This document shows positions 36,331 to 48,846 of a stretch of DNA of 64,000 nucleotides, piece after piece. Made by a program: the position numbers and the translations under genes. Positions within the stretch are counted from its first letter, which is position 1. Every line of letters begins with the position of its first letter. Source of the DNA: Prosopocoilus inquinatus (lineage: Eukaryota; Arthropoda; Insecta; Coleoptera; Lucanidae); assembly GCA_036172665.1 (NCBI GenBank), contig JAYKNF010000014.1:2841001-2905000 (forward strand), in the 5' to 3' direction. The notes under the pieces are model-generated. The model saw only the letters and a program-made list of their open reading frames with translations. It was not told the origin of the DNA and did no database searches.

Positions 36331-37522
36331 AATCGATCCTTACTTATCTATCATGTTATTTGACGTTTGGATGGACTCCAGTAACCCTGACGTGAGATAC
36401 GAAGTTCTCGGACGCAGCAGAAGCTGGAAATAGTTTTAAACGAAACAACACGCATTAGCGTTGTTCCTGTGATGTATCTAATCGATCCTTACTCATCTAT
36501 CATGTTATTTGGCGTTACGATGGACTCCAGTAACTTAGATGTGAGATACGAAGTTCTCGGACGCAGCTGAAGCTAGAAATAGTTTTAAACGAAACAACAT
36601 GCATTAGCGTTGTTCCTGTGATGTATCTAATCGATCCTTACTCATCTATCATGTTATTTGGCGTTACGATGGACTCCAGTAACTTAGATGTGAGATACGA
36701 AGTTCTCGGACGCAGCTGAAGCTAGAAATAGTTTTAAACGAAACAACATGCATTAGCGTTGTTCCTGTGATGTATCTATTCGATCCTTACTTATCTATCA
36801 TGTTATTTGACGTTTGGATGGACTCCAGTAACCCTGACTTGAGATACGAAGTTCTCGGACGCAGCCGAAGCTGGAAATAGTTTTAAACGAAACAACACGT
36901 ATTAGCGTTGTTCCTGTGCTGTATCTAATCGATCCTTACTTATCTATCATGTTATTTGGCGTTTCGATGGACTCCAGTAGCTCTGATGTGAGATACGACG
37001 TTTTCGGACGCAGCAGAAGCTGGAAACAGTTTTAAACGAAACAACACGCATTAGCGTTGTTCCTGTGATGTATCTAATCGATCCTTACTTAGCTACTATG
37101 TTATTTGACGTTTCGATGGACTCAAGTAACTCTAATGTGAGATACGACGTTTTCGGACGCAGCAGAAGCTGGAAATAGTTTTAAACGAAACAACACGTAT
37201 TAGCGCTGTTCCTGTGATGTATATAATCGATCCTTACTCATCTATCATGTTATTTGACGTTTGGATGGACTCCAGTAACTCTGATGAGAAATACAAAGAT
37301 TTCGGAAGCAGCAGAAGCTGGAAATAGTTTTGAACGAAACACCTCCTATTAGCGTTGTTCCTGTGATGTATCTAAACGATCCTTACTTATCTAACATGTT
37401 ATCTGACGTTTGGATGGACTATAGTAACTCTGATGTGAGATACAAAGTTTTTGGACGCAGCAGGAGCTGGAAATAGTTTTAAACGAAACAACACGTATTA
37501 GCGTTGTTCCTGTGATGTATCT
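36331..37522 (+). repeat. F L' L' R S T U then O/K hybrid
   Basis: Eight monomers continuing the copy of 13922-15113, with the same rare variants (tatctattcg, ggaaacag, actcaagtaac, agcgctg, cacctcc, actatag). The last monomer at 37374 starts as that O (actatag) but switches to K (aactctg). It leads into G' with aattgata at 37523. This switch ends the long right-hand duplicate and starts a region with its own private variants. Confidence 0.85.
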
Positions 37523-40500
37523 AATTGATACTTACTTATCTATCATGTTATTTGACGTTTCGATGGACTCCAGTAACTCTGATGTGAGATACGACGTTTC
37601 CGGACGCAGCAGAAGCTGGAAATAGTATTAAACGAAACAACACGTATTAGCGTTGTTCCTGTGATGTATCTAATCGATCCTTACTCATCTATCATGTTAT
37701 TTGACGTTTGGATGGACTCCAGTAACTAGGATGAGAGATACAAAGATTTCGGACGCAGCAGAAGCTGGAAATACTTTTGAACGAAACAACACCTATTAGC
37801 GTTGTTCCTGTGATGTATCTAAACGATCCTTACTTATCTAACATGTTATTTAACGTTTGGATACACTCCAGTAAGTCTGATGTGAGATACAAAATTTTTG
37901 GACGCAGCAGGAGCTTTAAATAGTTTTAAACGAAACAACACGTATTAGCGTTGTTCCTGTGCTGTATCTAATCGATACTTACTTATCTATCATGTTATTT
38001 GACGTTTCGATGGACTCCAGTAACTCTGATGTGAGATACGAAGTTTTCGGACGCAGCAGAAGCTGGAAATAGTTTTAAACGAAACAACACGTATTAGCGT
38101 TGTTCCGGTGATGTATCTAATCGATCCTTACTCATCTATCATGTTATTTGACGTTTGGATGGACTCCAGTAACTCTGATGTGAGATACAAAGTTTTTGGA
38201 CGCAGCAGGAGCTGGAAATAGTTTTAAACGAAACAACACGCATTAGCGTTGTTCCTGTGATGTATCTAATCGATCCTTACTCATCTATCATGTTATTTGG
38301 TGTTACGATGGACTCCAGTAACTTAGATGTGAGATACGAATTTCTCGGACGCAGCTGAAGCTAGAAATAGTTTTAAACGAAACAACACGCATTAGCGTTG
38401 TTCCTGTGTTGTATCTAATCGATCCTTACTTATCTATCATGTTATTTGACGTTTGGATGTACTCCAGTAACCCTGACGTGAGATACGAAGATCTCGGACG
38501 CAGCAGAAGCTGGAAATAGTTTTAAACGAAACAACACGTATTAGCGTTGTTCCTGTGATGTATCTAATCGATCCTTACTCATCTATAATGTTATTTGACG
38601 TTTGGACGGACTCCAGTAACTCTGATGGGAGATACAAAGTTCTCGGACGCAGTAGAGGCTGGAAATAGTTTTGAACGAAACAACACGTATTAGCGTTGTT
38701 CCTGTGATGTATCTAAACGATCCTTACTTATCTAACATGTTATTTGACGTTTGGATGGACTCCAGTAAGTCTGATGTGAGATACAAAGTTTTGGGACGCA
38801 GCAGGAGCTGGAAATAGTTTTAAACGAAACAACACATATTAGCGTTGTTCCTGTAATGTATCTAATCGATCCATACTCATCTATCATGTTATTTGACGTT
38901 TGGACAGACTCCAGTAACTCTGATGTGAGATACAAAGTTATCGGACGCAGCAGAAGCTGGAAATAGTTTTGAACGAAACAACACGTATTAGCGTTGTTCC
39001 TGTGATGTATCTAAACGATCCTTACTTATCTAACATGTTATTTGACGTTTGGATGGACTCCAGTAATTCTGATGTGAGATACAATGTTTTTGGACGCAGC
39101 AGGAGCTGGAAATAGTTTTAAACGAAACAACACGTATTAGCGTTGTTCCTGTGCTGTATCTAATCGATACTTACTTATCTATCATGTTATTTGACGTTTC
39201 GATGGACTCCAGTAACTCTGATGTGAGATACGAAGTTTTCGGACGCAGCAGAAGCTGGAAATAGTTTTAAACGAAACAACACGTATTAGCGTTGTTCCTG
39301 TGATGTATCTAATTGATCCTTACTCATCTATCATGTTATTTGACGTTTGGATGGACTCCAGTAACTCTGATGTGAGATACAAAGTTTTTGGACGCAGCAG
39401 GAGCTGGAAATAGTTTTAAACGAAACAACACGTATTAGCGTTGTTCCTGTGCTATATCTAATCGATCCTTACTTATCTATCATGTTATTTGACGTTTGGA
39501 TTAACTCCAGTATCTCTGATGTGAGATACGACGTTTTCGGACGCAGCAGAAGCTGGAAATAGTTTTAAACTAAACAACACGTATTAGCGTTGTTCCTGTG
39601 ATGTATCTAATCGATCCTTACTCATCTATCATGTTATTTGACGTTTGGATGGACTCCAGTAACTCTGATGTGAGATACAAAGTTTTTGGACGCAGCAGGA
39701 GCTGGAAATAGTTTTAAACGAAACAACACGTATTAGCGTTGTTCCTGTGCTGTATCTAATTGATACTTACTTATCTATCATGTTATTTGACGTTTCGATG
39801 GACTCCAGTAACTCTGATGTGAGATACGACGTTTCCGGACGCAGCAGAAGCTGGAAATAGTATTAAACGAAACAACACGTATTAGCGTTGTTCCTGTGAT
39901 GTATCTAATCGATCCTTACTCATCTATCATGTTATTTGACGTTTGGATGGACTCCAGTAACTAGGATGAGAGATACAAAGATTTCGGACGCAGCAGAAGC
40001 TGGAAATACTTTTGAACGAAACAACACCTATTAGCGTTGTTCCTGTGATGTATCTAAACGATCCTTACTTATCTAACATGTTATTTAACGTTTGGATACA
40101 CTCCAGTAAGTCTGATGTGAGATACAAAGTTTTTGGACGCAGCAGGAGCTGGAAATAGTTTTAAACGAAACAACACGTATTAGCGTTGTTCCTGTGCTGT
40201 ATCTAATCGATACTTACTTATCTATCATGTTATTTGACGTTTCGATGGACTCCAGTAACTCTGATGTGAGATACGAAGTTTTCGGACGCAGCAGAAGCTG
40301 GAAATAGTTTTAAACGAAACAACACGTATTAGCGTTGTTCCTGTGATGTATCTAATCGATCCTTACTCATCTATCATGTTATTTGACGTTCGGGTGGACT
40401 CCAGTGAGTCTGATGTGAAATACAAAGTTTTGGGACGCAGCAGGAGCTGGAAATAGTTTTAAACGAAACAACACGCATTAGCGTTGTTCCTGTGATGTAT

Positions 40501-43500
40501 CTAATCGATCCTTACTCATCTATCATGTTATTTGACGTTTGGATGGACTCCAGTAACTCTGATGTGAGATACAAAGTTTTTGGACGCAGCAGGAGCTGGA
40601 AATAGTTTTAAACGAAACAACACGCATTAGCGTTGTTCCTGTGATGTATCTAATCGATCCTTACTCATCTATCATGTTATTTGGTGTTACGATGGACTCC
40701 AGTAACTTAGATGTGAGATACGAATTTCTCGGACGCAGCTGAAGCTAGAAATAGTTTTAAACGAAACAACACGCATTAGCGTTGTTCCTGTGTTGTATCT
40801 AATCGATCCTTACTTATCTATCATGTTATTTGACGTTTGGATGTACTCCAGTAACCCTGACGTGAGATACGAAGATCTCGGACGCAGCAGAAGCTGGAAA
40901 TAGTTTTAAACGAAACAACACGTATTAGCGTTGTTCCTGTGATGTATCTAATCGATCCTTACTCATCTATCATGTTATTTGACGTTTGGACGGACTCCAG
41001 TAACTCTGATGGGAGATACAAAGTTCTCGGACGCAGTAGAAGCTGGAAATAGTTTTGAACGAAACAACACGTATTAGCGTTGTTCCTGTGATGTATCTAA
41101 ACGATCCTTACTTATCTAACATGTTATTTGACGTTTGGATGGACTCCAGTAAGTCTGATGTGAGATACAAAGTTTTTGGACGCAGCAGGAGCTGGAAATA
41201 GTTTTAAACGAAACAACACGTATTAGCGTTGTTCCTGTAATGTATCTAATCGATCCTTACTCATCTATCATGTTATTTGACGTTTGGATGGACTCCAGTA
41301 ACTCTGATGTGAGATACGACGTTTTCGGACGCAGCAGCAGCTGGAAATAGTTTTAAACGAAACAACACATATTAGCGTTGTTCCTGTAATGTATCTAATC
41401 GATCCTTACTCATCTATCATGTTATTTGACGTTTGGATGGACTCTAGTAACTAGGATGAGAGATACAAAGATTTCGGACGCAGCAGAAGCTGGAAATAGT
41501 TTTGAACGAAACAACACCTATTAGCGTTGTTCCTGTGATGTATCTAAACGATCCTTCCTTATCTAACATGTTATTTAACGTTTGGATACACTCCAGTAAG
41601 TCTGATGTGAGATACAAAGTTTTTGGACGCAGCAGGAGCTGGAAATAGTTTTAAACGAAACAACACGTATTAGCGTTGTTCCTGTGATGTATCTAAACGA
41701 TCCTTACTTATCTAACATGTTATTTGACGTTTGGATGGACTCCAGTGTGTCTGATGTGAGATACAAAGTTTTGGGACGCAGCAGGAGCTGGAAATAGTTT
41801 TAAACGAAACAACACATATTAGCGTTGTTCCTGTAATGTATCTAATCGATCCATACTCATCTATCATGTTATTTGACGTTTGGACAGACTCCAGTAACTC
41901 TGATGTGAGATACAAAGTTATCGGACGCAGCAGAAGCTGGAAATAGTTTTGAACGAAACAACACGTATTAGCGTTGTTCCTGTGATGTATCTAAACGATC
42001 CTTACTTATCTAACATGTTATTTGACGTTTGGATGGACTCCAGTAAGTCTGATGTGAGATACAATGTTTTTGGACGCAGCAGGAGCTGGAAATAGTTTTA
42101 AACGAAACAACACGTATTAGCGTTGTTCCTGTGCTGTATCTAATTGATACTTACTTATCTATCATGTTATTTGACGTTTCGATGGACTCCAGTAACTCTG
42201 ATGTGAGATACGACGTTTCCGGACGCAGCAGAAGCTGGAAATAGTATTAAACGAAACAACACGTATTAGCGTTGTTCCTGTGATGTATCTAATCGATCCT
42301 TACTCATCTATCATGTTATTTGACGTTTGGATGGACTCCAGTAACTAGGATGAGAGATACAAAGATTTCGGACGCAGCAGAAGCTGGAAATACTTTTGAA
42401 CGAAACAACACCTATTAGCGTTGTTCCTGTGATGTATCTAAACGATCCTTACTTATCTAACATGTTATTTAACGTTTGGATACACTCCAGTAAGTCTGAT
42501 GTGAGATACAAAGTTTTTGGACGCAGCAGGAGCTGGAAATAGTTTTAAACGAAACAACACGTATTAGCGTTGTTCCTGTGCTGTATCTAATCGATACTTA
42601 CTTATCTATCATGTTATTTGACGTTTCGATGGACTCCAGTAACTCTGATGTGAGATACGAAGTTTTCGGACGCAGCAGAAGCTGGAAATAGTTTTAAACG
42701 AAACAACACGTATTAGCGTTGTTCCTGTGATGTATCTAATCGATCCTTACTCATCTATCATGTTATTTGACGTTCGGGTGGACTCCAGTGAGTCTGATGT
42801 GAAATACAAAGTTTTGGGACGCAGCAGGAGCTGGAAATAGTTTTAAACGAAACAACACGCATTAGCGTTGTTCCTGTGATGTATCTAATCGATCCTTACT
42901 CATCTATCATGTTATTTGACGTTTGGATGGACTCCAGTAACTCTGATGTGAGATACAAAGTTTTTGGACGCAGCAGGAGCTGGAAATAGTTTTAAACGAA
43001 ACAACACGCATTAGCGTTGTTCCTGTGATGTATCTAATCGATCCTTACACATCTATCATGTTATTTGGTGTTACGATGGACTCCAGTAACTTAGATGTGA
43101 GATACGAATTTCTCGGACGCAGCTGAAGCTAGAAATAGTTTTAAACGAAACAACACGCATTAGCGTTGTTCCTGTGTTGTATCTAATCGATCCTTACTTA
43201 TCTATCATGTTATTTGACGTTTGGATGTACTCCAGTAACCCTGACGTGAGATACGAAGATCTCGGACGCAGCAGAAGCTGGAAATAGTTTTAAACGAAAC
43301 AACACGTATTAGCGTTGTTCCTGTGATGTATCTAATCGATCCTTACTCATCTATCATGTTATTTGACGTTTGGACGGACTCCAGTAACTCTGATGGGAGA
43401 TACAAAGTTCTCGGACGCAGTAGAAGCTGGAAAAAGTTTTGAACGAAACAACACGTATTAGCGTTGTTCCTGTGATGTATCTAAACGATCCTTACTTATC

Positions 43501-44674
43501 TAACATGTTATTTGACGTTTGGATGGACTCCAGTAAGTCTGATGTGAGATACAAAGTTTTTGGACGCAGCAGGAGCTGGAAATAGTTTTAAACGAAACAA
43601 CACGTATTAGCGTTGTTCCTGTAATGTATCTAATCGATCCTTACTCATCTATCATGTTATTTGACGTTTGGATGGACTCCAGTAACTCTGATGTGAGATA
43701 CGACGTTTTCGGACGCAGCAGCAGCTGGAAATAGTTTTAAACGAAACAACACGTATTAGCGTTGTTCCTGTGCTGTATCTAATTGATACTTACTTATCTA
43801 TCATGTTATTTGACGTTTCGATGGACTCCAGTAACTCTGATGTGAGATACGACGTTTCCGGACGCAGCAGAAGCTGGAAATAGTATTAAACGAAACAACA
43901 CGTATTAGCGTTGTTCCTGTGATGTATCTAATCGATCCTTACTCATCTATCATGTTATTTGACGTTTGGATGGACTCCAGTAACTAGGATGAGAGATACA
44001 AAGATTTCGGACGCAGCAGAAGCTGGAAATACTTTTGAACGAAACAACACCTATTAGCGTTGTTCCTGTGATGTATCTAAACGATCCTTACTTATCTAAC
44101 ATGTTATTTAACGTTTGGATACACTCCAGTAAGTCTGATGTGAGATACAAAGTTTTTGGACGCAGCAGGAGCTGGAAATAGTTTTAAACGAAACAACACA
44201 TATTAGCGTTGTTCCTGTAATGTATCTAATCGATCCATACTCATCTATCATGTTATTTGACGTTTGGACAGACTCCAGTAACTCTGATGTGAGATACAAA
44301 GTTATCGGACGCAGCAGAAGCTGGAAATAGTTTTGAACGAAACAACACGTATTAGCGTTGTTCCTGTGATGTATCTAAACGATCCTTACTTATCTAACAT
44401 GTTATTTGACGTTTGGATGGACTCCAGTAAGTCTGATGTGAGATACAATGTTTTTGGACGCAGCAGGAGCTGGAAATAGTTTTAAACGAAACAACACGTA
44501 TTAGCGTTGTTCCTGTGCTGTATCTAATCGATACTTACTTATCTATCATGTTATTTGACGTTTCGATGGACTCCAGTAACTCTGATGTGAGATACGAAGT
44601 TTTCGGACGCAGCAGGAGCTGGAAATAGTTTTAAACGAAACAACACGTATTAGCGTTGTTCCTGTGCTGTATCT
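37523..44674 (+). repeat. Short HOR zone marked by aattgata, 11-16-monomer units
   Basis: G' monomers here begin aattgata instead of the aatcgata used to the left (a C-to-T change at a CpG). They occur at 37523, 39758, 42142 and 43781, spacings of 15, 16 and 11 monomers. The core order is G' H I J (Q) K L M N O P with variable insertions of H I A B O'. Type L recurs at 38268, 40652 and 43036, exactly 2384 bp (16 monomers) apart. Private changes: caaaattttt (about 37891), ctataatg (about 38585), agaggctgg (about 38654), ttacacatc (about 43047) and aaaaagtttt (about 43432). Confidence 0.82.
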
Positions 44675-45121
44675 AATCGATCCTTACTTATCTATCATGT
44701 TATTTGACGTTTGGATGGACTCCAGTAACCCTGACGTGAGATACGAAGTTCTCGGACGCAGCAGAAGCTGGAAATAGTTTTAAACGAAACAACACGCATT
44801 AGCGTTGTTCCTGTGATGTATCTAATCGATCCTTACTCATCTATCATGTTATTTGGCGTTACGATGGACTCCAGTAACTTAGATGTGAGATACGAAGTTC
44901 TCGGACGCAGCTGAAGCTAGAAATAGTTTTAAACGAAACAACATGCATTAGCGTTGTTCCTGTGATGTATCTAATCGATCCTTACTTATCTATCATGTTA
45001 TTTGACGTTTGGATGGACTCCAGTAACCCTGACTTGAGATACGAAGTTCTCGGACGCAGCCGAAGCTGGAAATAGTTTTAAACGAAACAACACGTATTAG
45101 CGTTGTTCCTGTGCTGTATCT

Positions 45122-45270
45122 AATCGATCCTTACTTATCTATCATGTTATTTGGCGTTTCGATGGACTCCAGTAGCTCTGATGTGAGATACAAAGATTTC
45201 GGAAGCAGCAGAAGCTGGAAATAGTTTTGAACGAAACAACACGCATTAGCGTTGTTCCTGTGATGTATCT
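45122..45270 (+). repeat. S monomer with a short U-like patch
   Basis: The left part is S (tttggcgtttcg, tagctctgatgtg). At about 45191-45236 it reads aaagatttcggaagcag followed by ttttgaacg, as in type U. It then returns to cacgcatt, as S does elsewhere. All other S monomers read gacgttttcggacgcag and ttttaaacg there. The patch is about 40-50 bp, much shorter than a monomer, which points to gene conversion rather than crossing-over. A possible donor is the U monomer two units downstream at 45420. Confidence 0.8.
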
Positions 45271-46313
45271 AATCGATCCTTACTTAGCTACTATGTTATT
45301 TGACGTTTCGATGGACTCCAGTAACTCTAATGTGAGATACGACGTTTTCGGACGCAGCAGAAGCTGGAAATAGTTTTAAACGAAACAACACGTATTAGCG
45401 TTGTTCCTGTGATGTATATAATCGATCCTTACTCATCTATCATGTTATTTGACGTTTGGATGGACTCCAGTAACTCTGATGAGAAATACAAAGATTTCGG
45501 AAGCAGCAGAAGCTGGAAATAGTTTTGAACGAAACACCACCTATTAGCGTTGTTCCTGTGATGTATCTAAACGATCCTTACTTATCTAACATGTTATCTG
45601 ACGTTTGGATGGACTCCAGTAAGTCTGATGTGAGATACAAAGTTTTTGGACGCAGCAGGAGCTGGAAATAGTTTTAAACGAAACACCACGTATTAGCGTT
45701 GTTCCTGTGCTGTATCTAATCGATCCTTACTTATCTATCATGTTATTTAACGTTTGGATACACTCCAGTAAGTCTGATGTGAGATACAAAGTTTTTGGAC
45801 GCAGCAGGAGCTGGAAATAGTTTTAAACGAAACAACACGTATTAGCGTTGTTCCTGTGATGTATCTAAACGATCCTTACTTATCTAACATGTTATTTGAC
45901 GTTTGGATGGACTCCAGTGTGTCTGATGTGAGATACAAAGTTTTGGGACGCAGCAGGAGCTGGAAATAGTTTTAAACGAAACAACACATATTAGCGTTGT
46001 TCCTGTAATGTATCTAATCGATCCTTACTCATCTATCATGTTATTTGACGTTTGGACAGACTCCAGTAACTCTGATGTGAGATACAATGTTATCGGACGC
46101 AGCAGAAGCTGGAAATAGTTTTGAACGAAACAACACGTATTAGCGTTGTTCCTGTGATGTATCTAAACGATCCTTACTTATCTAACATGTTATTTGACGG
46201 TTGGATGGACTCCAGTAAGTCTGATGTGAGATACAAAGTTTTTGGACGCAGCAGGAGCTGGAAATAGTGTTAAACGAAACAACACGTATTAGCGTTGTTC
46301 CTGTGCTGTATCT

Positions 46314-46462
46314 AATCGATACTTACTTATCTATCATGTTATTTGACGTTTCGATGGACTCCAGTAACTCTGATGTGAGATACGACGTTTTCGGACGCAG
46401 CAGAAGCTGGAAATAGTTTTAAACGAAACAACACGTATTAGCGTTGTTCCGGTGATGTATCT
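46314..46462 (+). repeat. J/D hybrid monomer, two-monomer loss
   Basis: The monomer starts as J (atactt, tcgatgg) and from about its midpoint reads as D (gacgttttcgg), followed by ccggtgatg and then E. The partner at 61214-61660 has J, C and D complete. Losing C and parts of J and D removes exactly 298 bp, which changes the offset between copies from 14,900 to 15,198. Confidence 0.87.
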
Positions 46463-48846
46463 AATCGATCCTTACTCATCTATCATGTTATTTGACGTTT
46501 GAGTGGACTCCAGTAACTCTGATGAGAGATACAAAGATTTCGGAAGCAGCAGAAGCTGGAAATACTTTTGAACGATACACCACCTATTAGCGTTGTTCCT
46601 GTGATGTATCTAAACGATCCTTACTTATCTAACATGTTATTTGACGTTTGGATGGACTCCAGTGTGTCTGATGTGAGATACAAAGTTTTGGGACGCAGCA
46701 GGAGCTGGAAATAGTTTTAAACGAAACAACACGTATTAGCGTTGTTCCTGTGCTGTATCTAATCGATCCTTACTTATCTATCATGTTATTTGACGTTTGG
46801 ATGGACTCCAGTAACCCTGACGTGAGATACGAAGTTCTCGGACGCAGCAGAAGCTGGAAATAGTTTTAAACGAAGCAACAGGCATTAGCGTTGTTCCTGT
46901 GATGTATCTAATCGATCCTTACTCATCTATCATGTTATTTGACGTTACGATGGACTCCAGTAACTCTGATGTGAGATGCGACGTTTCCGGACGCAGCAGA
47001 AGCTGGAAATAGTATTAAACGAAACAACACGTATTAGCGTTGTTCCTGTGATGTATCTAATCGATCCTTACTCATCTATCATGTTATTTGACGTTTGGAT
47101 GGACTCCAGTAACTAGGATGAGAGATACAAAGATTTCGGACGCAGCAGAAGCTGGAAATAGTTTTGAACGAAACAACACCTATTAGCGTTGTTCCTGTGA
47201 TGTATCTAAACGATCCTTACTTATCTAACATGTTATTTAACGTTTGGATACACTCCAGTAAGTCTGATGTGAGATACAAAGTTTTTGGACGCAGCAGGAG
47301 CTTTAAATAGTTTTAAACGAAACAACACGTATTAGCGTTGTTCCTGTGCTGTATCTAATCGATACTTACTTATCTATCATGTTATTTGACGTTTCGATGG
47401 ACTCCAGTAACTCTGATGTGAGATACGAAGTTTTCGGACGCAGCAGAAGCTGGAAATAGTTTTAAACGAAACAACACGTATTAGCGTTGTTCCGGTGATG
47501 TATCTAATCGATCCTTACTCATCTATCATGTTATTTGACGTTTGGATGGACTCCAGTAACTCTGATGTGAGATACAAAGTTTTTGGACGCAGCAGGAGCT
47601 GGAAATAGTTTTAAACGAAACAACACGTATTAGCGTTGTTCCTGTGCTGTATCTAATCGATACTTACTTATCTATCATGTTATTTGGTGTTACGATGGAC
47701 TCCAGTAACTTAGATGTGAGATACGAATTTCTCGGACGCAGCTGAAGCTAGAAATAGTTTTAAACGAAACAACACGCATTAGCGTAGTTCCTGTGTTGTA
47801 TCTAATCGATCCTTACTTATCTATCATGTTATCTGACGTTTGGATGTACTCCAGTAACCCTGACGTGAGATACGAAGATCTCGGACGCAGCAGAAGCTGG
47901 AAATAGTTTTAAACGAAACAACACGTATTAGCGTTGTTCCTGTGATGTATCTAATCGATCCTTACTCATCTATCATGTTATTTGACGTTTGGACGGACTC
48001 CAGTAACTCTGATGGGAGATACAAAGTTCTCGGACGCAGTAGAAGCTGGAAATAGTTTTGAACGAAACAACACGTATTAGCGTTGTTCCTGTGATGTATC
48101 TAAACGATCCTTACTTATCTAACATGTTATTTGACGTTTGGATGGACTCCAGTAAGTCTGATGTGAGATACAAAGTTTTTGGACGCAGCAGGAGCTGGAA
48201 ATAGTTTTAAACGAAACAACACGTATTAGCGTTGTTCCTGTAATGTATCTAATCGATCCTTACTCATCTATCATGTTATTTGACGTTTGGATGGACTCCA
48301 GTAACTCTGATGTGAGATACGACGTTTTCGGACGCAGCAGCAGCTGGAAATAGTTTTAAACGAAACAACACATATTAGCGTTGTTCCTGTAATGTATCTA
48401 ATCGATCCTTACTCATCTATCATGTTATTTGACGTTTGGATGGACTCCAGTAACTAGGATGAGAGATACAAAGATTTCGGACGCAGCAGAAGCTGGAAAT
48501 AGTTTTGAACGAAACAACACCTATTAGCGTTGTTCCTGTGATGTATCTAAACGATCCTTATTTATCTAACATGTTATTTAACGTTTGGATACACTCCAGT
48601 AAGTCTGATGTGAGATACAAAGTTTTTGGACGCAGCAGGAGCTGGAAATAGTTTTAAATGAAACAACACGTATTAGCGTTGTTCCTGTGATGTATCTAAA
48701 CGATCCTTACTTATCTAACATGTTATTTGACGTTTGGATGGACTCCAGTGTGTCTGATGTGAGATACAAAGTTTTGGGACGCAGCAGGAGCTGGAAATAG
48801 TTTTAAACGAAACAACACATATTAGCGTTGTTCCTGTAATGTATCT

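Larger units (their letters stand above)
44675..48846 (+). repeat. Left copy of a ~100-monomer-spaced duplication
   Basis: Order: F L' R S/U T U O I A B O J/D E A F G H I J K J/L M N O P H I A. It matches 59575-64000 at an offset of 14,900 bp (100 monomers), then 15,198 bp (102 monomers) after the J/D hybrid at 46314. Shared rare bases include gacggttgg (46197 and 61097) and atctgac in M (47831 and 63029). The monomer at 47655 joins J (atactt start) to L (ggtgttacg), where the partner copy has complete L. Confidence 0.85.
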
